The position numbers and the translations under genes were made by a program. A stretch of 64,000 nt of DNA from Paraescarpia echinospica (lineage: Eukaryota > Annelida > Polychaeta > Sabellida > Siboglinidae), in NCBI GenBank assembly GCA_020002185.1, contig CM034543.1:3753834-3817833 (forward strand), given 5' to 3'. Below, in pieces: positions 24,735 through 36,500 of the stretch; position 1 is the first letter of the stretch, and each line of letters opens with the position of its first letter. The notes below the pieces were generated by a model that saw nothing but the letters and a program-made list of their open reading frames with translations, ran no database searches and was not told the origin of the DNA.

Positions 24735-24760
24735 GTATATATATATATGTGTGTGTGTGT
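24620..24760. repeat. Inverted hAT end plus (CA)n-(TA)n-(GT)n
   Basis: An outward copy of the hAT terminal repeat (19 bp, 24,620-24,638) is followed by (AC)n, ATATAT and (GT)n. It then meets the inward terminal repeat of the next element at 24,761. The whole is one large hairpin. Confidence 0.85.
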
Positions 24761-26038
24761 GGGGCCGAAGTACTCGGTACTCGTGTACTCGTGTACTCGA
24801 GTACATTTTTGAAGTACTCCTACTCATGAAACTTGTGGGTCATGTACTCGTACTCGTACTCATACTCTTGTACTCAGATTTTACGAGTACATCTGAGTAC
24901 TTTCTCAATATGTACTTGGAAAAATAAATATATTTGGTTATAAAATGAAAATTTCCTGAAATATTTAAATGTTCAACTATTTTGTAAATACTTTGTTAAT
25001 TCTGATAGAATACCACCTTACCATCCCTACACTTAGTACATCCTCATTCTCTGATAACCATGCCTATGATACCCAAACATGGCAACAGGCAGCATCTTTT
25101 CCCAGTCAGAAACACCCTCTTCAACAAACAATAATTGTAGGCTATCAGTTCAGGCCATAAACCTGTTGGTTTAATTAAGACACCAGGATGTCCATAAACA
25201 GCCAATTAGCAGTTAACCCACCAGTTAGTCAGGAAATGCCTTTGATGTAGTCTGGAGACCATGCCACTTGATAGTAGCTGACAATGCTAACTGCTAAGAA
25301 CAAGAACTGCCAGTCTTCCTCTGCAGAAGTAAGGTGGCTCAAGTCAGACTGTCTCCTACACTAGTATAATCCCATGCCAGCAGCCTGACTAAAAAGTCCA
25401 AAGGGTATGCCGAGCCTGTTATGTAGTCTATAATCAGGAAATATAAATTGCAAACTTATACTATCAGCAGATTGCTGATTGTAGAGGTGAACGAATACCT
25501 CAGTCAGCCATGTACAGATCGTCACAGTGACCCACTGCAGTTCTGAGTTTTACAACTCTGGCGCAATTGGTCCTTCACCATCTCAGCATTCCGGCCTCAT
25601 CAGGCCCAGTTGAAAGGGTATTTAGCATAGCCGAGAAAGTATTCTGCCCTGAACAGTGCAGCCTGAAAGACTCAACCTGTGAACAAATCATGTTCATTCG
25701 GTGCAATGGCAAATAGATGATAAGATCATACGATGCCACTGAAATGAATGCCAATGAAGTAAATTTAATTGTTGATGAAATAGAGGTTTTTCTTAGTTTT
25801 CCTCATAAAAAATGTATCAACTGCCATTGCATATTCACTTGTGCTGAGTTATATAAATGAGGTTAATTAAATTAAATTTATATTTGTTAAAATGTACTCG
25901 TATTTTTACTTGTACTCGTGAGAATGTACTCGTACTTGTACTCGTACTCAGCTTTTAGCAATGTACTCGTACTCATCAATCTTCAAAGTACTCGTACTCG
26001 TACTTGTACTCATGAAAATGTACTCGGCCCCAGGTCTG
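24761..26038 (+). mobile_element. hAT non-autonomous element, copy A
   Basis: The element shares its full structure with copy B at 28,557-29,897. GGGGCCGAAGTACTCGG lies at the left and CCGAGTACA-type repeats are common near both ends. A common interior follows, and the right end is ACTCGGCCCCAGGTCTG. The left end lacks CAGACCT because of the adjoining hairpin repeat. A 59-codon frame (25,537-25,713) ends with the hAT C-terminal dimerisation pattern PASSGPVERVFSIAEK and then MFIRCNGK. The rest of the transposase is absent. Confidence 0.85.
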
Positions 26039-26122
26039 ATATATGCATATATATATAGTATATATATATATATGTAAATATATATATATAAATATATATA
26101 TGTTTATATATATATATATGTT

Positions 26123-26164
<42 letters not shown>

Positions 26165-26172
26165 TGCGCCTG

Positions 26173-26205
<33 letters not shown>
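26039..26205. repeat. (TA)n-rich microsatellite
   Basis: Alternating TATATA with ATGTATATA/TAAATATA interruptions adjoins the right end of hAT copy A. Confidence 0.95.
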
Positions 26206-26549
26206 CAATCCGCAAATGTAAGGAATGGAAATTGTCTTAACTATCACAGGTATCTAAGCGTACAATTCCGTGCTTGGTAAAATCATCCTTTATGAGAAAT
26301 GTCTTACGTCACTCTGGGATGGGCGGGAATGACATCACAGAGGAACTGTCGTTCTGTGTAGATCATCCTAAAACTGGGCGCAGGACCAAGTGTGTTGACT
26401 TTGCTATACAGTAGGCGCTTGACCTCCTCACGGGCGGGCAAACATGCCCCGCTAGTACGAGTGACAACCAACTTCCGCGTTTATATACCAATCGCCGTTT
26501 TGAGGTGGCCTGGTGTAAAGTGGCAACGCTGCCAGATGCTACACGGATA

Positions 26550-26806
26550 CCCTTAGCAAAACATTCTATAGAATAGCTATAGAATATATGCTATATAGTG
26601 TATTCTGCTTTTAATGTAGAATTTTATAGAATTTCTGTAGAATTCTTTAAAATGTGTATGTCAAAATAGTAATTACGTGGAATTCTATACAATATTCTAT
26701 AGAATACTATCGAATTTACACGTCCTCGTTTTTTCTATATACTTCTACAAAAATGTTAAAGATTTCTATAGATTTTCATAGAATTCTATAGATTGTTTGC
26801 TAAGGG
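26550..26806. mobile_element. 257-bp MITE with TA target duplication
   Basis: CCCTTAGCAAA at 26,550-26,560 is exactly inverted at the right end (26,796-26,806), and TA flanks both sides (26,548-26,549; 26,807-26,808). The interior is dominated by variants of ATTCTATAGAAT. Small size, terminal inverted repeats and TA duplication fit a Tc1/mariner-type MITE. Confidence 0.85.
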
Positions 26807-26809
26807 TAA

Positions 26810-27020
26810 GATATACCGTGTTCGAGATGAGCACGTTTTTTCAAATACACGCGTACTTAAAAAGATTAAGCATTATACATTTTAATAGCAGTACATGTTC
26901 CAATTAACTCATTTCCATGCAGTCGATACATTTAGTGTTTTACGAAAGGCAATTCAAGAAATAAATATAAAATAATATCAAGTTATAAATTACAAGTTGA
27001 TTAACTCCCCTTAAACCACG
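26810..27020. other. Unassigned AT-rich spacer
   Basis: Nothing recognised. Confidence 0.4.
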
Positions 27021-27092
27021 CAGTCCCTAGACAACCCCCAAATGCAGTCCCTAGACAATCCCCAAATGCAATCCATAGACAACCCCCAAATG
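27021..27092. repeat. 24-bp tandem repeat, three units
   Basis: The unit CAGTCCCTAGACAACCCCCA plus AATG is repeated three times with minor changes. Confidence 0.9.
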
Positions 27093-27446
27093 GATATATA
27101 TATTCCCAGTTTTGCAATTAAGTTATCGCATAAGTCATTTCAATTATTAGCCCACCCTCCTCCCCCAACTACAGCCTTGCTGCCAGACATTTCTGTGCAC
27201 GCTGTGTATAATGTAAGACTAGTGCGAGAGGCCGCTGTGCAACGGAGATCAATACAATTGTGTGATGCTCTTATTTCTAATTCACTCAGTTTGCCGATAT
27301 CGATATACACAAATTTACAACATAACAGTAGTATGTATAATGTCGTATGTAAAGATAAATGAAGTAGGCTTAAATAACAGATACGCCATCCATTTACAGT
27401 TAGAACACACCGAGGTCCATTTGCTGAACCAAGATTACGCGTAGAG

Positions 27447-28172
27447 ACGCATCTGATTCGATGGTGAGGCTACTGGGACACAGTTCAACGCGTCTGATTG
27501 ATTGGTGTGATAACTGGGACACAGTTCAACGCGTCTGATTGATTGGTGTGATAACTGGGACACAGTTCAACGCGTCTGATTGATTGGTGTGATAACTGGG
27601 ACACAGTTCAACGCGTCTGATTGATTGGTGTGATAATTGGGACACAGTTCAACGCGTCTGATTGATTGGTGTGATAACTGGGACACAGTTCAACGCGTCT
27701 GATTGATTGGTGTGATAATTGGGACACAGTTCAATGCGTCTGATTGATTGGTGTGATAACTGGGACACAGTTCAACGCGTCTGATTGATTGGTGTGATAA
27801 CTGGGACACAGTTCAACGCGTCTGATTGATTGGTGTGATAACTGGGACACAGTTCAACGCGTCTGATTGATTGGTGTGATAATTGGGACACAGTTCAACG
27901 CGTTTGATTGATTGGTGTGATAACTGGGACACAGTTCAACGCGTCTGATTGATTGGTGTGATAATTGGGACACAGTTCAATGCGTCTGATTGATTGGTGT
28001 GATAACTGGGACACAGTTCAACGCGTCTGATTGATTGGTGTGATAATTGGGACACAGTTCAATGCGTCTGATTGATTGGTGTGATAACTGGGACACAGTT
28101 CAACGCGTCTGATTGATTGGTGTAATAATTGGGACAAAGTTCAACGCGTCTGATTGATTGGCTTTGATAACT
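27447..28172. repeat. 41-bp minisatellite, about 17 units
   Basis: The unit contains GATAACTGGGACACAGTTCA and ACGCGTCTGATTGATTGGTG. Variants AACTGGG/AATTGGG and CAACGCG/CAATGCG alternate over the right half, giving an 82-bp dimer pattern. Confidence 0.97.
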
Positions 28173-28509
28173 AAGATAATGGTCAACTTCACAATTGTAT
28201 ATATGGATGACTTCCACCCATATGAAATATTTCACTAACACAAATATTGATCAACTACCTAACAGCATTAATGATATGTTCTACGAATCATAACATTAAA
28301 CGTTGTTATGCAATCCCATAGATGGCGCCACTTTATATAGATTGCCATTAATTACAAATGTAAGGGTTTCTTGTAAGCATAATCATATAATTATATTGTA
28401 TTCCGACCTTCGTGTACAGTAGATTAAAGTACATCGTCAAATATGAACAAGTAAATTCTCCTCTGCTTGCCTAGCCAATAAGTTGACAACGTTTTATATT
28501 GGTAACATC
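28173..28509. other. Unassigned spacer
   Basis: Nothing recognised. Confidence 0.4.
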
Positions 28510-30062
28510 ATGTTGCTTATAAATTATGATATATTCAGTGCAGTTTGTGTTAAGACCAGACCTGGGGCCGAAGTACTCGGTACTCATGTACTCGTGTACT
28601 CGAGTACATTTTTGAAGTACTCGTACTCATGAAACTTATGGGTCATGGACTCGTACTCATACTCGTTGTACTCAGATTTTACGAGCACATTACGAGTACA
28701 TCTGAGTACTTTCTCAATATGTACTGGGGAAAATAAATATATTTGGCTATAAAATGAAACTTTCCTGAAATATTTAAATGTTCAACTATTTTTTTAATAC
28801 TTTATTATTTCTGATAGTATACAACCTTATCATCCCTACACATAGTACATCCTCATTCTTTGATAACAATGATTATGATACCCAAACATGGCAACAGGCA
28901 GCATCTTTTCCCAGTCAGAAACACCCTGTTAAGCAAACAATATTTGTAGACTATCAGTTCAGGCCATAAACCTGTTTGTTTAATTAAGCCATAAAGAGTC
29001 AGTTAGCAGTTAACCTACCAGTTAGACAGGAAATGCCTTTGATGTAGTCTGGAGATCATGCCACTTGGCACTGGCTGACAGTGCTAACTGCTAAGAACAA
29101 GAACTGCCAGTCTTCCTCTGTAGAAGTAAGGTGGCTCAAGTCAGACTGTCTCCTACACTAGTATAATCCCATGCCAGCAGCCTGGCTAAAAAGTCCAGAG
29201 GGGATGCTGAGCATGTTATGTGGACATGTGCTAACCCTCTCAACAACTAGTAGTCTACGATCAGAAAATATAAATTGCAAACTTATAACATCAGCAGATT
29301 GCTGATTGTAGAGGTGAACGACTACCTCAGTCAGCCATATACAGATCGTCACAGTGACCCACTGCAGTTCTGAGTTTTCCAACTCTGGCGCAATTGGTCC
29401 TTCACCATCTCAGCATTCCAGCCTCATCAGCCCCAGTTGAAAGGGTATTTAGCATAGCCGAGAAAGTATTCTGCCCTGAACAGTGCAGTCTGAAAGACTC
29501 AACCTGTGAACAACTCATGTTCATTCGGTACAATGGCAAATAGATTATAAGATCCTACGACGCCACTGAAATGAATGTCAATGAAGTGAATTTCATTGTT
29601 GATGAAATAGAGTTTTTTTAGTTTTCCTCACCAAAAAATGATCAACTGCCATTGCCTATTCAGTTGTGCTGAGTTATATAAATTAGATTAATTAATAATT
29701 TTAAAATACGTTGTTATTTAATATTTATATTTTTAAAAATGTACTCGTACTTTTACCCGTACTCGTGAGAATGTAATCGTACTTGTACTCGTACTCAGCT
29801 TTTAGTAATGTACTCGTACTCATACTCGTACTTATCCATCGTCAAAGTACTTGTACTCGTACTTGTACTCATAAAAATGTACTCGGCCCCAGGTCTGGTT
29901 AAGACAACGGCCGGTACATCATTCAATGCAGTGTATCACCAAGCATTTAGTAAAATATTTACTAAAGTGTCAGAAAATTCTGCTATTGCTGCGAAGGTGC
30001 GCCGTGCAGTGATGTCACTACCGGAGAGAACACCACGTGACATAGATGTGATGTCCTTTTAG
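28510..30062 (+). pseudogene. Open frame interrupted by the hAT insertion
   Basis: An ATG at 28,510 opens 15 codons (MLLINYDIFSAVCVK) up to the hAT element. Right of the element the same frame continues from 29,906 for 51 codons (KVSENSAIAAKVRRAVMSL, then RTPRDIDVM) to a stop at 30,060. Just beyond, another frame reads LLALLAAVDNDGLGENDDND and further acidic residues, as if a base were lost. The frame-preserving join across an exact 8-bp duplication argues that a coding exon or short gene was split by the transposon. The family is not recognised. Chance open sequence is possible. Confidence 0.35.
28557..29897 (+). mobile_element. hAT non-autonomous element, copy B, with 8-bp TSD
   Basis: The ends are CAGACCTGGGGCCGAAGTAC and its inverse, and GTTAAGAC flanks both sides (28,549-28,556; 29,898-29,905), the 8-bp duplication of the hAT superfamily. 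Subterminal regions are packed with GTACTCG/CGAGTAC motifs. The frame 29,364-29,540 keeps 59 open codons with PASSAPVERVFSIAEK, the family's C-terminal dimerisation motif. This copy is a deletion derivative that lost the catalytic part and would need a helper transposase. Confidence 0.93.
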
Positions 30063-30561
30063 CTTTGTTGGCTGCCGTCGACAACGATGGTTTGGGTGAA
30101 AATGATGATAATGATGATGATGTAGTTGTGCTTCTGTGATGACTTCCCAGGTTGTCACAATGACGTCCGGCAGTCACGGTAACCTTATGGTGGTCATGAT
30201 GGCGTCGGGTGTGAGATTATAAATGCACCCCCGTGGTAAATTTATTATTCCAAAAGACAAAATTGTACCAACAAAATTGTTAAAACAATATTAGTAACCG
30301 TAACATATATTGAAATGACCGTTGTTTGATTAAGTTTTTGCCAATAAGGTTTGGACACATTTTTTGAATGGTTCTGTTTTTGTAAAGCACGTACACCAAT
30401 TGACCATTTCTAACTCACTCGACACAATACACAGTATTTTTTTTACAGGTGATCCATTTTCCGGCCTATATCCGACATAGGTCGATTTATAATATCACAC
30501 GGGCAGTCACAGTGACTTTATGATTGTCTTGATGACGCCAAGCTGTCCAGATCTTCAACGA
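30063..30561. other. Probable 3' UTR of the minus-strand GPI-type gene
   Basis: Downstream (in gene direction) of the stop at 30,562. An AATAAA on the minus strand lies near 30,242. A short (GAT)n run lies at about 30,100-30,122. Confidence 0.4.
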
Positions 30562-33500
30562 CTAGTTCGTGGTCAAGACGAGCAGTAGAGCAGCAGAAAC
30601 AAAAGCAGTCAAGACGGCAGACAGTCGGACTGTTGGTGCTGAATTGTATGCGAGGTCGTTCGGTGAGTCTTTGCCTTTCTTTCCACCTGTCACAAGCTTC
30701 GGGGCCTCCGTGGTCGTGTATGTGGTTGTGGTCGTGGTCGTGGTTGTGCTTTTGTCTGAAATTAGGGTTATGACGATGACTTACTTCAGTTTCTCTCACT
30801 GACAACCACAACAAGTTGTAAACAGAGAGGATCTAACAAAGACAGCAACAAAGCGGTCCTGGTAAGAGAAAATACTATCTTTGGAACGGAGTCCTCGTAA
30901 CGTGGACAGGGGGAGCCACAGGGTCATTCCGTCCCATAACAAGATTTAGTCATAACAAAAACACAGTATGTTGCAGTATTACAGCTGTTAGTTTCCTTAG
31001 CAACCGCTACGTAATACCACAACCAAGATCGTTGCTATGTGTTGTATGTTTTCAGACACTCGTTTCACCGTGCCGAGTTCAACCCATCTTCATTGACACT
31101 TAACTCACGTCAGTGAACACAAAGTCAGAACAAAGGACTCTCTGTTCACTGACCTGTGTTCATACTCTCTGTTCACTGACCTATTTTCATACTCTCTGTT
31201 CATTGACCTTTGTTCATACTCTCTGTTCACCTACCTATGTTCATATTCTCTGTTCACTCACCCATGTTCATACTCTCTGTTCACTTACCTGTGTTCATAC
31301 TCTCTGTTCATTGACCTGTGTTCATACTCTCTGTTCACTGACCTATGTTCATACTCTCTGTTCACTGACCTGTGTTCACACTCTCTGTTCACTGACCTTT
31401 GTTCATACTCTCTGTTCACTCACCCATGTTCATACTCTCTGTTCACTTACCTGTGTTCATACTCTCTGTTCATTGACCTGTGTTCATACTCTCTGTTCAC
31501 TAACCTGTGTTCATACTCTCTGTTCACTGACCTGTGTTCACACTCTCTGTTCAATGACCTGTGTTCACACTCTCTGTTCACTAACCTGTGTTCATACTCT
31601 CTGTTCACTGACCTTTGTTCATACTCTCTGTTCACTCACCCATGTTCATACTCTCTGTTCACTTACCTGTGTTCATACTCTCTGTTCATTGACCTGTGTT
31701 CATACTCTCTATTCACTAACCTGTGTTCATACTCTCTGTTCACTGACCTGTGTTCACACTCTCTGTTCAATTACCTGTGTTCACACTCTCTGTTCACTAA
31801 CCTGTGTTCATACTCTCTGTTCACTGACCTGTGTTCACACTCTCTGTTCACTGACCTTTGTTCATACTCTCTGTTCACTCACCTTTGTTTTTTACTGTCT
31901 GTTCACTGATCTGTTTCCACACTCTCTGTTCAGTCACCTGTGTTCACACTCTCTGTTCACTGACCTGTGTTCATACTCTCTGTTCACTCACCTGTGTTCC
32001 TACTCTCTGTTCAGTCACCTGTGTTCACACTGTCTGTTCACTCACCTGTGTTTCTACTCTCTGTTCACTCACCTGTGTTCATACTCTCTGTTCACTCACC
32101 TCTGTTCATACTCTCTGTTCACTCACCTGTGTTCATACTCTCTGTTCCCTCACCTGTGTTCACACTCTCTGTTCACTCACCTTTGTTTTTTACTCTCTGT
32201 CCACTGACCTGTTTTCACACTCTCTGTTCACTGACCTGTATTCATACGCTCTGTTCACTGACCTGTGTTCATACTGTCTGTTCACTAACCTGTGTTCACA
32301 CTATCTGTTCACTGACCTGTGTTCACATTCTCTGTTCACTAACCTGTGTTCATACTCTCTGTTCACTGACCTGTGTTCACACTCTCTGTTCACTGACCTG
32401 TGTTCACACTCTCTGCTCACTGACCTGTGTTCATACTGTATGTTCACTGACCTGTGTTCATACTGTCTGTTTACTAACTTGTGTTCACACTCTCTGTTCA
32501 CTGACCTGTGTTCATACTGTCTGTTCACTAACCTGTGTTCACACTCTCTGTTCACCGACCTGTGTTCATACTCTCTGTTCACTAACCTGTGTTCATTCTC
32601 TCTGTTCACTGACCTGTGTTCACACTCTCTGTTCACTGACTTTTGTTCATATTTTCAGTTCACTGACCTGTGTTCATACTGTATGTTCACTGACCTGTGT
32701 TCATACTGTCTGTTCACTAACCTGTGTTCACACTCTCTGTTCACTTACCTGTGTTCATTCTCTCTGTTCACTGACCTGTGTTCACACTCTCTGTTCACTG
32801 ACCTTTGTTCATACTTTCAGTTCACTGACCTTTGTTCATACTCTCTGTTCACTGACCTGTGTTCGCACTCACTGTTCACTGACCTGTGTTCGCACTCTCT
32901 GTTCACTGACCTGTGTTCATACTGTCTGTTCACTGACCTGTGTTCATACTATCAGTTCACTGACCTGTGTTCACACTCTCTGTTCACTGACCTTTGTTCA
33001 TACTCTCAGTTCACTGACCTGTGTTCATACTCTCAGTTCACTGACCTGTGTTCATACTCTCTGTTCACTGACCTGTGTTCGCACTCTCTGTTCACTGACC
33101 TGTGTTCATACTCTCTGTTCACTGACCTGTGTCCATACTCTCTGTTCACTAACCTGTGTTCACACTCTCTGTTCACCGACCTGTGTTCATACTGTCTGTT
33201 CACTGACCTGTGTTCATACTCTCTGTTCACTGACCTGTGTCCATACTCTCTGTTCACTAACCTGTGTTCGCACTCTCTGTTCACTAACCTGTGTTCATAC
33301 TGTCTGTTCACTGACCTGTGTTCATACTATCAGTTCACTGACCTGTGTTCACACTCTCTGTTCACTGACCTTTGATCATACTCTCAGTTCACTGACCTGT
33401 GTTCATACTCTCTGTTCACTGACCTATGTTCATACTCTCTGTTCACTGACCTGTGTTCGCACTCTCTGTTCACTGACCTGTGTTCATACTCTCTGTTCAC

Positions 33501-36500
33501 TGACCTGTGTCCATACTCTCTGTTCACTAACCTGTGTTCACACTCTCTGTTCACCGACCTGTGTTCACACTCTCTGTTCACCGACCTGTGTTCATACTCT
33601 CTGTTCACTGACCTGTGTCCATACTGTCTGTTCACTGACCTGTGCCTGCACTGCCAATTCACAAACCAGTGTTCAGACTCAATATTCACTTACCTACGGC
33701 GTCTGTCGCTGCTTCAGTCTTTGTCCGACTGCTCTGTGGGACAGTGCTCTTGTCACCAGTGTTGGGTGTCACTCGCTTCGCGGGGTCCGAGTGTGTGACA
33801 CCAGTAGCAGTAGCAGTTGTAGCAACAGTAGCTGCAGCACCAGTAACAGTAGACGTGTGAGTGTCAACAGCAGTAGATTAAACAAGTGTTATATTATTTG
33901 GTAACAAACAGAAAGGCTTCTTTGTTCAGCTAATTGTTGGGCGGAGTAAAGAAAGCGAAAGAGAAATCCTGGTCCTGTGCACTGGGTCGTTTGAGTTGTT
34001 ATCAGACACCCACCGTAGGGAGAATTGCAAATGTTAGTTGAGTCTCCATAGCAACCGTAACATAGCACCACAACGACACTGTTACTAACTATTGTAAATT
34101 TTGCACAATCTAGCAACTTGGCAACAATAATAATGTTACATATTCGGACATTACGACCACTGTCTTATATTCGGACACTCTGCATGGCCACTGACCTGCT
34201 TGTGGACGTGTTCGCCTGTTGCCAATAATTGTCGTCCTGCGCGTGGGTTTGGTCGGTTCCATCGTTGGAGGCTGAGTAGGTTTTGTTACGATCTGTGGAT
34301 ATACACGCGATTTACTGACACACGTGAAGCGTTTTGTATCGGTTCACGCCGCCACTATCAATACGTAACGTGGGACTGGCGATTGTGTACGTTAGTTTAT
34401 GTTCCATTCGCTAGGTGACGCCTCGTGGCGTCGACCAAGCCACCAACCACTCGTGTGTAATGCTACCGGTGTAGGGTCTACTTGTTGTCGGACTTCGCGA
34501 ACTTGTAATACCGCCCTTATTGAGGCCTACATGTTTATCTACTATATGACCGGCTACCAGTTATTAATTAAGCATGTTGAATCAATATATATGTATAACC
34601 CGTAAAGCTTCTGAAATGGCAAGGCTGGATATCTGTACGTAGTACAGGATCACTAAATCGTTTGCAATATTTTACTATTAGAAAACAATTACAAAACAGT
34701 TAAATATCGAGAATAACAAGAACTTTTAATGTGCAACATCAGTCATGATTTAGCGCGGCAAATTTAAAGTAAATGGGAAATGGCGAGAAATATTTACGAA
34801 AAGATTTTTTTCTCGAAAAAAACTGGAAGAAACGTGATATAATTTCACGCCAGTTGGAAAATGAGACAGACAGCGAGACCGTGAATCTCGCATCAGAAAC
34901 TGGAGACAATATGAGCGTTTCTTGAATGGATTTCAATCTGCGTAATTATTTCAAACGCATCCTGGGGTCTTCTTCTGTAGAGTGAAGTTACGGGTGTGCC
35001 ACATAACGGCGGTCATACTACACACCCGTACCTTCATTCTGCTGAAGAAGACCGCGGGATGCGGTTAAAATAATATACAGATCGAAAAAGTAAGTTTCTT
35101 GAGAGGTAAATATGCCCAATAGCATGAATGTTGTATTCTATACTTAGTTATGTTTGAGTGCATGGTGCCACCTGGAGGGGATAGTTATATTTAACATCAG
35201 GTGGCCGTTTTTGCAAGAATGATAACGTGAAAACGAGATACAGACGGAGCTGTAGTATAGCTACATGTCCTGCCATTGTAAAGTTTCGCGACTTGTTTTG
35301 CGTCTTCGGTGTTACTTACGCGTCTTTCTGTTGGTTTTGGACTTGATCTCGTTGGCAGTATGGGACGCTTCGTTGACGACAGGACGATTTTTGTCGTGAT
35401 ACTTTTTCTCCAGTCTCGCGTCACGTACGTTCCGTTCTCGTTGAGATGGTGCCACAAAGGGGGCTGGTTGTCACTGTAAGAGGGCCAGAGCACAGTTGAC
35501 CTTCCTGTTGTGTTTCATTGCAATGTACGACCTAGAGTTCAACGGTTCTTAATCTGTTGTGACTGCCACCAAAATTCCGGTGGCGGCCTTGTTTGGCGAT
35601 CAAAGCGTTCAACCGTTTAACTTGTGATAAATGGAAACATAAATAGGTATAACACAAATTATTGATACATGAAAGAGTTATTAAACATATACTCTGCGGA
35701 CGGATGAATGGCCAAAGCAGCGAGATGCTTTGGTTTATCAGCGTAGAAAGAGGACAGAGGGAACTCCTTGCAAAGAGAAAACAAGGATGGCGTACGGGTA
35801 TCGGGGCGTACGGGTGTCGGGGCGTACGGGTGTCGGGGCGTACGGGTGTCGGGGCGTACGGGTGTCGGAACGTACGGGTGTCGGGGCGTACGGGTGTCGG
35901 GGCGTACGGGTGTCGGGAATTACGGGTGTCGTGGCGTACGGGTGTCTGGGCGTACGGGTGTCGGGGCGTACGGGTGTCGGGGCGTACGGGTGTCGGGGCG
36001 TACGGGTGTCGGGGCGTACGGGTGTCGGGGCGTACGGGTGTCGGGGCGTACGGGTGTCGGGGCGTGCGGGTGTCGGGGCATACGGGTGTCGGGGCGTACG
36101 TGTGTCGGGGCGTACTGGTGTCGGTGCGTACGGGTGTCGGGGCGTACCGGTGCCGGGGCGTACGGGTGTCGGGGCGTACGTGTGTCGGGACGTACGGGTG
36201 TCGGGGTGTACGGGTGTCGAGGCGTACGGGTGTACGGGTGTCGGGGTGTATGATTTCCACAATGTTTGCAGGATATTACTTCATACTAGCGATACCTATA
36301 GGCAGGCAATCGGATAGATAATACAATATACATGGAAATTATGTCAGAAGCAACACGTGTCAGTAAAAGTGTACTTTGATAGCTTCAGTATATTAGAGGA
36401 TCGAAAACGACACCAACGTTGTCCAGTTCACGCGTGGCGTATTTCGACGGCATCAGACAGAATATGATTTTACCTTTACCAGATGCACCAAACCAAACAA

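Noticed and set aside
27447..28172. CRISPR-like regular array
   Set aside because: Units are contiguous with no unique spacers; it is a minisatellite in an animal genome.
31113..33904. Open frames of 364, 505 and 645 codons
   Set aside because: They are pure translation of a 27-bp minisatellite; the frames overlap each other and have no flanking coding signal.
35532..36321. Open frames up to 242 codons on both strands
   Set aside because: A 16-bp stop-free repeat leaves all frames open.
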